Shown here: in pieces, positions 1-9,400 of the stretch | Layout: each line of letters begins with the position of its first letter | How positions within the stretch are numbered: the first letter of the stretch is position 1 | Assembly: GCF_001439685.1 (NCBI RefSeq) | Contig: NZ_JYLH01000010.1 | Location: forward strand, 185,418 to 249,417 | Length of the DNA: 64,000 nucleotides | Direction: 5' to 3' | From: Pseudomonas libanensis | GTDB taxonomy: Bacteria; Pseudomonadota; Gammaproteobacteria; Pseudomonadales; Pseudomonadaceae | Made by a program: the position numbers and the translations under genes | Notes under the pieces: model-generated | Seen by the model: the letters and a program-made list of their open reading frames with translations, nothing else | Told to the model about the DNA's origin: nothing | Database searches by the model: none

Positions 1-230
1 AGTACTACTGGTACCAGCTCGAAGGTCTGAAGGTTATCGATCAACTCGGGCAATTGCTGGGGAAAATCGACCATCTTCTGGAAACCGGCGCCAATGATGT
101 AATGGTGGTCAAGCCTTGCGCTGGCAGCCTGGATGATCGCGAACGCCTGTTGCCCTATACCGAGCAATGCGTGTTGGCCGTCGACCTGGCAGCGGGCGAG
201 ATGAAGGTGGAATGGGACGCGGACTTCTAG
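1..230 (+). CDS. rimM: RimM ribosome maturation factor, C-terminal part (5' end outside the window)
   Basis: The frame is open from the first base (codons start at base 3) and closes at TAG 228-230, giving about 75 residues that begin YYWYQLEGLKVID and end VEWDADF. This is the PRC-barrel half of RimM, the factor that binds S19 and assists late 16S rRNA/30S maturation in the cytoplasm. The order rimM-trmD-rplS is the conserved tail of the rpsP operon, and trmD starts only 2 nt after the stop, so the two are translationally close. The start and the N-terminal domain lie upstream of this window. Confidence 0.93.
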   Translation, partial: YYWYQLEGLKVIDQLGQLLGKIDHLLETGANDVMVVKPCAGSLDDRERLLPYTEQCVLAVDLAAGEMKVEWDADF

Positions 231-232
231 GC

Positions 233-985
233 GTGGCTAATTTGCGCATTGAAGTGATCAGTTTGTTTCCCGAGATGTTTTCCGCCATCAGCGAGTACGG
301 CATCACCAGTCGGGCGGTGAAACAGGGGCTGTTGCAGCTTACCTGTTGGAACCCGCGAGACTACACGACGGATCGACATCACACTGTGGACGATCGCCCA
401 TTTGGCGGTGGCCCGGGCATGGTGATGAAGATCAAGCCCCTGGAAGATGCGTTGGTTCAGGCCAAGGCCGCCGCCGGGGAGAAGGCGAAGGTGATTTACC
501 TGTCCCCTCAAGGCCGTCAGCTGAAACAGGCGGCGGTACGCGAACTGGCGAATGAGGAAAGTTTGATCCTGATTGCCGGTCGCTATGAAGGCATTGACGA
601 GCGTTTTATTGAAGCTCATGTCGATGAAGAGTGGTCGATTGGGGACTATGTATTGTCAGGCGGCGAGCTGCCGGCAATGGTCCTGATAGATGCGGTTACA
701 CGACTGCTGCCTGGAGCTTTAGGGCATGTGGACTCTGCGGAGGAAGATTCCTTCACGGATGGTTTGCTGGATTGCCCGCACTACACCCGACCGGAGGTGT
801 ATGCGGATCAGCGTGTTCCCGACGTATTGCTAAGTGGCAATCACGCACACATCCGGCGTTGGCGTTTACAGCAGTCCCTTGGTCGGACCTATGAACGACG
901 CGCCGATCTTCTGGAAAGCCGCTCGCTTTCTGGAGAAGAGAAGAAGCTGCTCGAGGAATACATCCTCGCGCGGGACGATAGTTAA
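233..985 (+). CDS. trmD: tRNA (guanine-N1-)-methyltransferase TrmD
   Basis: A 250-residue SPOUT methyltransferase that makes m1G37 in tRNAs reading CNN/GGN codons and so prevents +1 frameshifting. The trefoil-knot SAM site is visible as GRYEGIDERFIE followed by SIGDYVLSGGELPAM; the N-terminal DDRPFGGGPGMVMK segment is also typical. I chose the GTG at 233 (reads MANLRIEVISLFPEMF) because it gives the usual family length and sits 2 nt after rimM; a longer in-frame opening at 167 would lie inside rimM. It is followed 45 nt later by rplS and presumably shares its transcript. Confidence 0.95.
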   Translation: MANLRIEVISLFPEMFSAISEYGITSRAVKQGLLQLTCWNPRDYTTDRHHTVDDRPFGGGPGMVMKIKPLEDALVQAKAAAGEKAKVIYLSPQGRQLKQAAVRELANEESLILIAGRYEGIDERFIEAHVDEEWSIGDYVLSGGELPAMVLIDAVTRLLPGALGHVDSAEEDSFTDGLLDCPHYTRPEVYADQRVPDVLLSGNHAHIRRWRLQQSLGRTYERRADLLESRSLSGEEKKLLEEYILARDDS

Positions 986-1030
986 CAACGTATCGATGGT
1001 AGGTCCATTGACTTACCTTAGGAGCACAGC

Positions 1031-1381
1031 ATGACTAACAAAATCATCCTTGCACTCGAAGCAGAGCAGATGACCAAAGAGATCCCTACCTTTGCCCCGG
1101 GCGACACCATTGTCGTTCAGGTGAAAGTGAAGGAAGGCGACCGTTCGCGTCTGCAAGCGTTCGAAGGCGTGGTAATCGCCAAGCGTAACCGTGGTGTGAA
1201 CAGTGCTTTCACTGTTCGTAAAATCTCCAACGGTGTTGGCGTAGAGCGTACCTTCCAGACCTACAGCCCGCAAATCGACAGCATGGCCGTCAAGCGTCGC
1301 GGTGACGTACGTAAAGCCAAGCTGTACTACCTGCGTGACCTGTCCGGTAAAGCAGCTCGCATCAAGGAAAAACTGGCTTAA
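1031..1381 (+). CDS. rplS: 50S ribosomal protein L19
   Basis: A 116-residue L19 protein, full length for the family, located at the 30S-50S interface of the ribosome. It reads [14 protein letters not shown] at the start and has the typical basic [16 protein letters not shown] segment near the end. An AGGAGC ribosome-binding site lies about 7 nt before the ATG. It is the last gene of the rpsP-rimM-trmD-rplS operon, and a rho-independent terminator follows about 25 nt after the stop. Confidence 0.98.
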
Positions 1382-1403
1382 GTCCAGCTTCCCGATGCAG
1401 AAG

Positions 1404-1428
1404 AAAGCAGCCTACGGGCTGCTTTTTT
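1404..1428 (+). terminator. Rho-independent terminator after rplS
   Basis: Arms AGCAGCC and GGCTGCT with a short TACG loop, followed directly by six T residues. It ends the ribosomal-protein/trmD operon. Confidence 0.9.
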
Positions 1429-1441
1429 GTGCCTGAAATTT

Positions 1442-1472
1442 GATCGTTCCCACGCAGAGCGTGGGAACGATC
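1442..1472. repeat. Perfect inverted repeat (14-bp arms)
   Basis: GATCGTTCCCACGC and GCGTGGGAACGATC, separated by 3 nt, form a perfect palindrome just after the rplS terminator. This palindrome type is recalled as scattered through Pseudomonas genomes; its mobilising enzyme is not identified here. It differs in sequence from the GTGGGAGC REP class found elsewhere in the window. Confidence 0.8.
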
Positions 1473-1491
1473 GTACGCGCGACACAAATCC

Positions 1492-1519
1492 GTGTGGGAG
1501 CTGGCTTGCCTGCGATAGG
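1492..1519. repeat. Single unpaired REP element
   Basis: Bases read GTGTGGGAGCTGGCTTGCC followed by TGCGATAG, the same unit as the paired REPs elsewhere, but no inverted partner lies nearby. It sits directly upstream of xerD and overlaps any promoter for that gene. Confidence 0.8.
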
Positions 1520-1556
1520 ATCTACCGGACATCACCGTCATCAGCCTGAGCCCCCC

Positions 1557-2453
1557 ATGCCCGCCATCGACCATCCCCTGATCGACCGCTTCCTCGACGC
1601 CCTCTGGCTGGAAAAAGGCCTGTCAGACAACACACGCCAGGCTTACCGCAGCGACCTGGCGCTGTTCAACGGCTGGCTGCAGGAGAAAAACCTGGAACTG
1701 ATCAACGCCGGCCGCGAGCTGATTCTCGATCACCTGGCCTGGCGTCTGGAGCAGAACTACAAGCCGCGCTCCACGGCGCGATTCCTGTCCGGCGTGCGTG
1801 GCTTTTATCGCTACCTGCTGCGGGAAAAGCTCATCGCCGTCGATCCGACCCTGCAAATCGACATGCCGCAACTCGGTAGGCCGTTACCCAAATCCTTGTC
1901 GGAAGCCGACGTGGATGCTTTGCTCGCCGCCCCGGACCTGAGCGAAGCCATCGGCCAACGCGACCGCGCCATGCTGGAAGTGTTGTACGCCTGCGGCCTG
2001 CGGGTGACCGAGCTGATCAGCCTGACCCTGGAGCAAGTCAACCTGCGTCAGGGCGTGCTGCGGGTGATGGGCAAGGGCAGCAAGGAACGGCTGGTGCCGA
2101 TGGGCGAGGAGGCGATTGTGTGGGTCGAGCGCTACATGCGCGATGCGCGCCACGAGCTGCTCGGCGGGCGCCCCAGCGATGTGCTGTTTCCCAGCCTGCG
2201 CGGCGAGCAGATGACGCGCCAGACCTTCTGGCACCGCATCAAGCACCAGGCCAAAGTGGCCGGGATCGGCAAGGCGTTGTCGCCCCATACCTTGCGCCAT
2301 GCGTTCGCCACCCACTTGCTCAACCACGGCGCGGATTTGCGCGTGGTGCAAATGCTGCTTGGGCACAGCGACTTATCCACAACCCAGATCTACACCCATG
2401 TGGCACGCGCACGTTTGCAGGACATGCACGCCAAGCACCACCCGCGCGGATAA
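1557..2453 (+). CDS. xerD: Site-specific tyrosine recombinase XerD
   Basis: A 298-residue tyrosine recombinase that acts with XerC at dif to resolve chromosome dimers during division. The N-terminal SAM-like core-binding domain (about residues 5-90) precedes the catalytic domain, where the full R-K-H-R-H-Y set can be placed: R149 in ACGLRVTEL, K173 in MGKGSKERLVP, H244 and R247 in HTLRHAF, H270 in LLGHSDLSTT and nucleophile Y279 in QIYTHV. The ATG at 1557 gives the usual XerD length. The downstream neighbour dsbC, the C-terminal partner order and the overall identity favour XerD over XerC or a phage integrase. Confidence 0.95.
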   Translation: MPAIDHPLIDRFLDALWLEKGLSDNTRQAYRSDLALFNGWLQEKNLELINAGRELILDHLAWRLEQNYKPRSTARFLSGVRGFYRYLLREKLIAVDPTLQIDMPQLGRPLPKSLSEADVDALLAAPDLSEAIGQRDRAMLEVLYACGLRVTELISLTLEQVNLRQGVLRVMGKGSKERLVPMGEEAIVWVERYMRDARHELLGGRPSDVLFPSLRGEQMTRQTFWHRIKHQAKVAGIGKALSPHTLRHAFATHLLNHGADLRVVQMLLGHSDLSTTQIYTHVARARLQDMHAKHHPRG

Positions 2454-2601
2454 AACCGTCGGAAATGGCCCATTTTAGCTGTCGCGGTCTGCCCTCCCGC
2501 CCAACTGTGGTAGGCTTTGCCGGTTCGCGAAGGGGACGGCACCCGTTGTGTTCCAGATCAGTATTCTGCTCCCGTCCCTGCCTCTGCCTTCAGGAGTTCC
2601 C

Positions 2602-3333
2602 ATGCGCTTGACCCAGATTATTGCCGCCGCAGCCATTGCGTTGGTTTCCACCTTTGCGGTCGCCGATGATGCGGCCGAGCAGACCATTCGCAAGAGCCTG
2701 GCCAACCTGGCGCTCGACACCCCGATCGAAAGCATCAGCGCCAGCCCTATGGCCGGCCTGTATGAAGTCAAGCTCAAGGGTAGCCGTGTGCTGTACGCCA
2801 GTGCCGACGGCCAGTACATCGTCCAGGGCTACCTGTTCCAGCTCAAGGACGGCAAGCCGGTCAACCTGACCGAGAAAGCCGAGCGCCTGGGCGTGTCCAA
2901 GCTGATCAACGGCATCCCGGTGGCAGAAACCGTGGTTTACCCCGCCATTGGCGAAACCAAGACCCACATCACCGTGTTCACCGACACCACCTGCCCGTAC
3001 TGCCACAAGCTGCACGCTGAAATCCCGGCATTGAACAAGCTGGGCGTGGAAGTGCGCTATGTCGCCTTCCCACGCCAGGGCCTGGGTTCGCCGGGTGACG
3101 AGCAGTTGCAGGCTGTATGGTGCTCGGCTGACAAGAAGGCGGCCATGGACAAGATGGTCGATGGCAAGGAAATCAAGTCGGCCAAATGCGCCAACCCGGT
3201 TTCCAAGCAGTTCGCCCTTGGCCAGTCCATTGGTGTGAACGGTACACCGGCTATCGTTTTGGCCGACGGCCAGGTGATTCCGGGCTACCAGCCGGCGCCG
3301 CAAGTTGCCAAACTGGCACTGGGTGCCAAGTAA
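2602..3333 (+). CDS. dsbC: Thiol:disulfide interchange protein DsbC
   Basis: A 243-residue periplasmic disulfide isomerase. Residues 1-21 are a signal peptide ending TFAVA before DDAAEQ; an N-terminal dimerisation domain runs to about residue 85; the thioredoxin fold carries the CPYC active site at 131-134 and a cis-proline GVNGTPAI loop. A second cysteine pair typical of DsbC is also present (C182/C199 region, WCSAD and AKCAN). An AGGAG site lies 6-7 nt before the ATG. The order xerD-dsbC-hom-thrC is conserved in pseudomonads. Hairpins follow the stop. Confidence 0.95.
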   Translation: MRLTQIIAAAAIALVSTFAVADDAAEQTIRKSLANLALDTPIESISASPMAGLYEVKLKGSRVLYASADGQYIVQGYLFQLKDGKPVNLTEKAERLGVSKLINGIPVAETVVYPAIGETKTHITVFTDTTCPYCHKLHAEIPALNKLGVEVRYVAFPRQGLGSPGDEQLQAVWCSADKKAAMDKMVDGKEIKSAKCANPVSKQFALGQSIGVNGTPAIVLADGQVIPGYQPAPQVAKLALGAK

Positions 3334-3360
3334 GCATTAGTCGTCGAGCCTTTGACGATC

Positions 3361-3443
3361 ATGACCCGGCGAACCGTCGACGGGTCATTAATTGAGAGCC
3401 GCAGTTGCGCGGCTGTTTTCACGGCCGACCTTGAGTCGGCCGT
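3361..3443 (+). promoter_or_regulatory. Three consecutive hairpins between dsbC and hom
   Basis: Three inverted repeats follow one another: ATGACCC/GGGTCAT (3361-3388), AGCCGC/GCGGCT then TTTT (3397-3419), and ACGGCCGAC/GTCGGCCGT (3421-3443). The middle one looks like an intrinsic terminator for dsbC. The third ends only a few bases before the GGGGAG ribosome-binding site of hom and could affect its expression; that role is inference. Confidence 0.6.
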
Positions 3444-3461
3444 TTCATGGGGAGTTCTTCA

Positions 3462-4766
3462 GTGAAACCGGTCAAAGTAGGCATCTGTGGGTTAGGGACC
3501 GTCGGTGGCGGTACCTTCAACGTACTTCAGCGTAATGCTGAAGAAATTTCCCGCCGCGCAGGTCGCGGGATTGAAGTGGCGCAGATTGCCACGCGTTCGC
3601 CAAAGCCTCAGTTCGAAACGACCGGTATTGCGATTACCAACGATGTGTTCGCCGTGGCCACCAACCCTGAGATCGATATCGTTATCGAGCTGGTAGGCGG
3701 CTACACCGTGGCCCGCGAGCTGGTGCTCAAGGCCATCGAGAACGGCAAGCACGTGGTCACCGCCAACAAGGCGCTGATCGCCGTGCACGGCAACGAGATC
3801 TTCGCCAAGGCCCGCGAAAAGGGCGTGATCGTCGCGTTCGAAGCCGCCGTAGCTGGTGGTATCCCGGTGATCAAGGCGATCCGTGAAGGCCTGTCTGCCA
3901 ACCGTATCAACTGGGTGGCCGGCATCATCAACGGCACCGGTAACTTCATCCTCACCGAAATGCGCGAGAAGGGCCGTACCTTCGAAGACGTACTGGCCGA
4001 AGCCCAGGCCCTGGGTTACGCCGAAGCTGACCCGACCTTTGACGTGGAAGGCATCGACGCAGCGCACAAGCTGACCATCCTGGCCTCCATTGCCTTTGGT
4101 ATCCCGCTGCAGTTCGACAAGGCCTACACCGAAGGCATCACCAAGCTGACCACTGCCGACGTGAACTACGCCGAAGCCCTGGGCTACCGCATCAAGCACC
4201 TCGGCGTGGCGCGCAGCACCCCGGCAGGCATCGAGTTGCGTGTGCACCCGACGCTGATCCCGGCCGACCGCCTGATCGCCAACGTCAATGGCGTGATGAA
4301 CGCGGTGATGGTCAATGGCGACGCCGCCGGCTCCACCCTGTTCTACGGTGCCGGCGCCGGCATGGAGCCGACCGCCTCGTCGGTGATCGCCGACCTGGTG
4401 GACGTGGTCCGCGCCATGACCAGCGACCCGGAAAACCGCGTACCGCACCTGGCCTTCCAGCCGGACTCGCTGTCGGCCCACCCGATCCTGCCGATCGAAG
4501 CCTGCGAAAGCGCCTACTACCTGCGTATCCAGGCCCAGGACCATCCCGGCGTGCTGGCCCAGGTGGCGAGCATCCTGTCGGAGCGTGGTATCAACATCGA
4601 GTCGATCATGCAGAAGGAAGTCGAGGAGCAAAACGGCCAGGTGCCGATGATCCTGCTGACCCACCGCGTGCTCGAGCAGCATATCAACGATGCCATCCAC
4701 GCCCTGGAAGCCCTGCAAGGTGTGGTTGGCCCGGTGGTGCGTATTCGCGTCGAACACCTGAACTAA
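3462..4766 (+). CDS. hom: Homoserine dehydrogenase
   Basis: A 434-residue monofunctional homoserine dehydrogenase that reduces aspartate semialdehyde to homoserine, the branch point to threonine and methionine. It has the N-terminal NAD(P)-binding motif GICGLGTVGGGT (about residues 6-17), the catalytic region GTGNFILTEM and ADPTFDVEGIDAAHK, and a C-terminal ACT domain (about 350-430, DHPGVLAQVASILSERGINI) for threonine feedback. I chose GTG 3462 because GGGGAG lies 7 nt upstream; the in-frame ATG at 3447 overlaps the hairpin and has no such site. thrC follows 66 nt later, probably in the same transcript. Confidence 0.95.
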   Translation: MKPVKVGICGLGTVGGGTFNVLQRNAEEISRRAGRGIEVAQIATRSPKPQFETTGIAITNDVFAVATNPEIDIVIELVGGYTVARELVLKAIENGKHVVTANKALIAVHGNEIFAKAREKGVIVAFEAAVAGGIPVIKAIREGLSANRINWVAGIINGTGNFILTEMREKGRTFEDVLAEAQALGYAEADPTFDVEGIDAAHKLTILASIAFGIPLQFDKAYTEGITKLTTADVNYAEALGYRIKHLGVARSTPAGIELRVHPTLIPADRLIANVNGVMNAVMVNGDAAGSTLFYGAGAGMEPTASSVIADLVDVVRAMTSDPENRVPHLAFQPDSLSAHPILPIEACESAYYLRIQAQDHPGVLAQVASILSERGINIESIMQKEVEEQNGQVPMILLTHRVLEQHINDAIHALEALQGVVGPVVRIRVEHLN

Positions 4767-4832
4767 CCGATTGTTCCAGGGGCCCCGACTGTTTGGCGGC
4801 CTCTGTTCGAGAATGTTTTAGAGGAGCCAGTC

Positions 4833-6242
4833 ATGCGTTACATCAGCACCCGCGGCCAGGCACCGGCCCTGAATTTCGAAGACGTCCTGCTGGCAGGCCT
4901 TGCCACCGACGGCGGCCTGTACGTGCCGGAAAACCTGCCACGCTTCACCCAGGAAGAAATCGCCTCCTGGGCCGGCCTGCCGTATCACGAGCTGGCATTC
5001 CGGGTGATGCGTCCGTTCGTCACCGGCAGCATTCCGGATGCGGACTTCAAGAAGATTCTGGAAGAAACCTATGGCGTGTTTTCCCACAACGCCATCGCGC
5101 CCCTGCGCCAACTGAACGGCAATGAGTGGGTACTGGAGCTGTTCCACGGCCCGACCCTGGCGTTCAAGGACTTTGCCCTGCAATTGCTCGGTCGCCTGCT
5201 CGACTACGTGCTGGAAAAACGTGGCGAGCGCGTGGTGATCATCGGCGCCACCTCCGGCGATACCGGCTCGGCGGCCATCGAAGGGTGCAAGCACTGCGAG
5301 AACGTCGACATCTTCATCCTGCACCCGCACAAGCGTGTTTCCGAAGTGCAGCGTCGCCAGATGACCACCATCTTTGGCGAGAACATCCATAACATCGCCA
5401 TCGAAGGCAACTTCGATGATTGCCAGGAAATGGTCAAGAACAGCTTCGCTGACCAGAGCTTCCTCAAGGGCACACGCCTGGTGGCGGTGAACTCGATCAA
5501 CTGGGCGCGGATCATGGCCCAGATCGTCTACTACTTCCACGCCTCCCTGCAGTTGGGCGGCCCGGCGCGTTCGGTGTCGTTCTCGGTGCCCACCGGCAAC
5601 TTCGGCGACATCTTCGCCGGTTACCTGGCGCGCAACATGGGCCTGCCGATCAACCAGCTGATCGTCGCCACCAATCGCAACGACATCCTGCACCGCTTCA
5701 TGAGCGGCAACCAGTACGTCAAGCAAACCCTGCACGCCACGCTGTCGCCGTCCATGGACATCATGGTGTCGTCGAACTTCGAACGCCTGCTGTTCGACAT
5801 GCACGGTCGCAACGGCGCGGCCCTGGCCGAACTGATGGGCAGCTTCAAGCAAGGTGGCGGTTTCAGCGTTGATGAGGAACGTTGGACCGAAACCCGCAAG
5901 CTGTTCGACTCCCTGGCCGTGGACGATGCGCAGACCTGCGAAACCATTGCTGAGGTCTATGCCCAGACCGGCGAAGTGCTCGACCCGCACACGGCCATCG
6001 GTGTGAAGGCCGCCCGCGAATGCCGCCGCAGCCTGGACATCCCGATGGTGATCCTCGGCACTGCCCACCCGGTCAAGTTCCCCGAAGCGGTGGAGAAGGC
6101 CGGTGTTGGCAAGGCCTTGGAGTTGCCGGAGCACTTGGCCGACCTGTTCGAGCGTGAAGAGCGCTGCACCGTGCTGGCTAACGACCTGAAGGCAGTGCAG
6201 GCGTTTGTCAGCCAGCACGGTAATCGCGGCAAGCCGCTCTGA
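4833..6242 (+). CDS. thrC: Threonine synthase
   Basis: A 469-residue PLP-dependent enzyme that converts O-phosphohomoserine to threonine. The PLP lysine is in GPTLAFKDFALQLLG, and the phosphate-binding loop is visible in ATSGDTGSAAIEG; the start MRYISTRGQAPALNFED is typical of the long proteobacterial form. A GAGGAG site precedes the ATG at 4833. It forms an operon with hom and is closed by a strong terminator. Confidence 0.96.
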   Translation: MRYISTRGQAPALNFEDVLLAGLATDGGLYVPENLPRFTQEEIASWAGLPYHELAFRVMRPFVTGSIPDADFKKILEETYGVFSHNAIAPLRQLNGNEWVLELFHGPTLAFKDFALQLLGRLLDYVLEKRGERVVIIGATSGDTGSAAIEGCKHCENVDIFILHPHKRVSEVQRRQMTTIFGENIHNIAIEGNFDDCQEMVKNSFADQSFLKGTRLVAVNSINWARIMAQIVYYFHASLQLGGPARSVSFSVPTGNFGDIFAGYLARNMGLPINQLIVATNRNDILHRFMSGNQYVKQTLHATLSPSMDIMVSSNFERLLFDMHGRNGAALAELMGSFKQGGGFSVDEERWTETRKLFDSLAVDDAQTCETIAEVYAQTGEVLDPHTAIGVKAARECRRSLDIPMVILGTAHPVKFPEAVEKAGVGKALELPEHLADLFEREERCTVLANDLKAVQAFVSQHGNRGKPL

Positions 6243-6334
6243 TCAACAGGGCCGCCTGAAGGCCGATGGGCATCTTCTGCTGCCCATCCACCCAAGACGC
6301 GGTGGGGCAACAATCAGCTTTTTTGCAGTCGGCC

Positions 6335-6366
6335 AAGCCCGTCCTCGTGACGGGCTTTTTTATTTT
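6335..6366 (+). terminator. Rho-independent terminator after thrC
   Basis: AAGCCCGTC and GACGGGCTT around a CTCGT loop, followed by TTTTTATTTT. A weaker hairpin (GATGGGCA/TGCCCATC, about 6263-6290) lies between the thrC stop and this terminator. Confidence 0.9.
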
Positions 6367-6411
6367 GGCGAGCCATACTTGTCCCTTCGCCTAATCAAGG
6401 AAGCTAAATCG

Positions 6412-9400
6412 GTGCAGGTTTTGATCCAATGGACATGGCGGCTGATGTGCATGCTGTGGCTCACCCAAATACCGGCAGGCCTGGCGGCCGTCAGCCTGCC
6501 CTTCAAACTGGTGCCGGCATTTATCCCCCTTGAGCCGTTGCCCCTGGCGCCCGCCGAACAGAAGTGGCTGGCGACGCATCGGAGCTTGAAGGTGGGCATT
6601 TCCATTGATGACTATCAGCCGATCGATATCACCCGCGACCGCAATCGCTACCAGGGTATCAGTGCCGATTACCTGAGCCTGGTCGGTGCTCGGTTGCAGA
6701 TGCCCATGCAGGTGCTGGGTTTTGCCGAACGGGCCCAGGCGGTTGAGGCGCTGCGCAGTGGGGCCATCGATATCCTGACCAGCGCCAATGGTTATGAGCG
6801 TGATGTCCCCGGGTTGCAGTTCACCCAGGACTATATGCCCGATCAATCCGTGGTGGTGTTGCGTCGTGACGAGTTTCAAGACGACGACCTGGTGGGCAAG
6901 AAAGTGGTGTTGCTCGACGGCTACGCCAATGTGCATAACGTGCAGGCGGCCTATCCCGATAGCCACATCATGCTTGCGCCCAACCTTTACAGCGGCCTGG
7001 AAGCACTCAAGCAAGGCGATGCCGATGCGTTTATCGGCAATGAAGTGATTGTTCGGGCCTATAAGTCGCTGCGGCCTTATCTGGGCTTGCAGATCAAGGA
7101 GCAGAGCCGGCTGGCCCCCATCGGCTTTGCCTTCGCCACCCGCGCGGCCGAGCCGTTGCTGGGGGCGATGATGAACCGCGCCCTGGCGAGTATCGACGAG
7201 TCGGTGCAGCGCGAAATCCTCGCACGCTGGACCACCGGGCTCGGCGTCGGTTTCAGCGGCGAGCGTGTTGAGCTGTCGGCCTCGGAACGCACCTGGTTAT
7301 TGCAGCATCCCCATGTCGTGGTAGTGGCCCAACAGATGTCGCCCTACATATTCAAGGACAAGGACGGTCACTGGGTGGGCTTGAACGTAGACCTGTTGCA
7401 TCGTATTTCGCGCATGACCGGTTTGCAGTTTGTCATCGAAGAAGTGCATTCCACCGCGCAAACCCTGCAATGGCTGGAAACGGGCAGGGCGCAGATGAAC
7501 ACCACCCTGGCGGCGAATCAGGAACGCAGGGCGTTGCTCGACTTCAGTCATGGTTTTGGCGGCTCCGGCTGGGTGTTTGTCGAACGCGCCGATGCCACGC
7601 CGCTGACCGGTTTGAAACAGTTGGAGGGCAAGGTCCTGGCGCTGCCGGCGCGCCATGTGCTGGAGAGTGATATCCGCCAGATGTACCCCCGGATCAAGCT
7701 GCGCCTGGTGGACAATTACGCCCAGGCCCGTGAGTTGGTGCAACGGGGTGAAGCGGCCGCCACTGTGCAGACCGAAGTGGAGGTGCAGAGTTATACCGAG
7801 GACGGCTTGCGGATCGGCCGCAGTGTCGATGGCAAGTGGTCGTCAAACTGTCTGTCGGTGCGCAAGGATCAGCCTGAGCTGTTGAGCATCCTGAACAAAG
7901 CCCTGGAGGCCTTGCCCGTAGCCGAGTTGAGCGCGTTGCGCCTGCGTTGGATCGGCGCCGTGGCGATTCCGCTGCCGGCCTGGCAACGGGTGCCGTCATG
8001 GGCTTATTGGACGATGGCCACGGCGCTGCTGTTTGTCCTCGTGTCGCTGGTGTGGAACAGCCGGCTCAAGCGCCAGATCCGCCAGCGGCTGGAAGCCGAG
8101 CAGCGCCTCAATGACCAATTGGCGTTCAAGCGCGCCTTGCTCGATGGCATGCCCAACCCGCTGTTCGTCCGCGACCTGGCCGGGCGGCTGATGACCTGTA
8201 ACAAAAGTTATGAACAGCAACTGGCGACCCGGCTGGAGTTGATCCAGGGCCTGACGCTGATGGAGAGCGGGGTCATGCCCGAGGCTACGGCGGCGCGCCT
8301 GCACGCAGGCCACATGGAGCAACTGGCCACGCAGCAGCCGTTATTTGTCGACCGGCAGCTGGAGTTCAACGGCGGCAGCATTCACGTCTACCAGTGGACC
8401 GTGCCCTTCTTCGACGCCCAGGGCCGCTTGCAGGGGCTGCTGGGCGGTTGGATCGATATCAGCGAACGCAAAGACCTGGAGCACCAACTGATGGATGCCC
8501 GCCAGGCCGCCGACGAAGCGAACTACGCCAAAAGTGCGTTTCTCTCCTCCTTGAGCCACGAGATTCGTACACCCATGACCGCCATCATTGGTTTGCTCGA
8601 GCTGGAACAAGAGCGCTGCCTGGCAAGCGGCCAGCCGGTGTCTGAAACGCTGCAGGTGGCCCATCGTTCGGCACGGGAGCTGATCGCCTTGATGGGCGAT
8701 AGCCTGGACCTGGCCAAGATCGAGGCCGGTCACCTGCAACTGGTTCCGCAGACCGTCGAGTTGAAGGGCTTTTTTGAAGGCATCCAGCGCCTGTTCGAAG
8801 CCACGGCACAAAAAAAGGGCCTGCATTTGACCCTGGCATTTGATCCGGCCGCCCAGGGCTATTACTGGTTCGACCCGCTGCGCTTGCGCCAGGTCATGCA
8901 CAACCTGCTGGGCAACGCGTTGAAGTTTACCGAGCGGGGCGGGGTTCGCCTCAGTGTCAGTTGCCAGCGCGATGAGAACGAAGCCGAGTATCTGCACCTT
9001 TGCGTCGAGGACAGCGGCCCGGGGATCAGCGCCGAGCAGCAGCCGCGTGTGTTCAAGCCGTTTACCCAGGTGAGCGCGTTGACCGCGGCGGAACATGGCG
9101 GCACCGGGTTGGGCCTGAGTATCTGCAAGCAACTGGTGGAGTTGATGGACGGGCGCATTCACCTCGACAGCGTGGTGGGCGAGGGCACGGTGGTGTGCAT
9201 TGACCTGCGCCTGGATCGGGTCAGCACCGATGATCTGCCGGCGACGCCGACCGCAACGTTGCCGCCCATGGGGTGCAGCCTCTCGGTGCTGGTGGTCGAT
9301 GACCTGGCGGCTAATCGCCTGGTGCTGGCCCAGCAGTTGCAGTTCCTCGGGCATCAGGTGATTGCCCTGGATTCAGCCGACGCCGCGTTGCAACGTTGGC

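Noticed and set aside
4818..6218. Long open frame of 466 codons on the minus strand opposite thrC
   Set aside because: Its translation is rich in His, Gln, Val and Gly without any family signature, and thrC on the plus strand is certain; it is a shadow caused by GC-rich codon bias.
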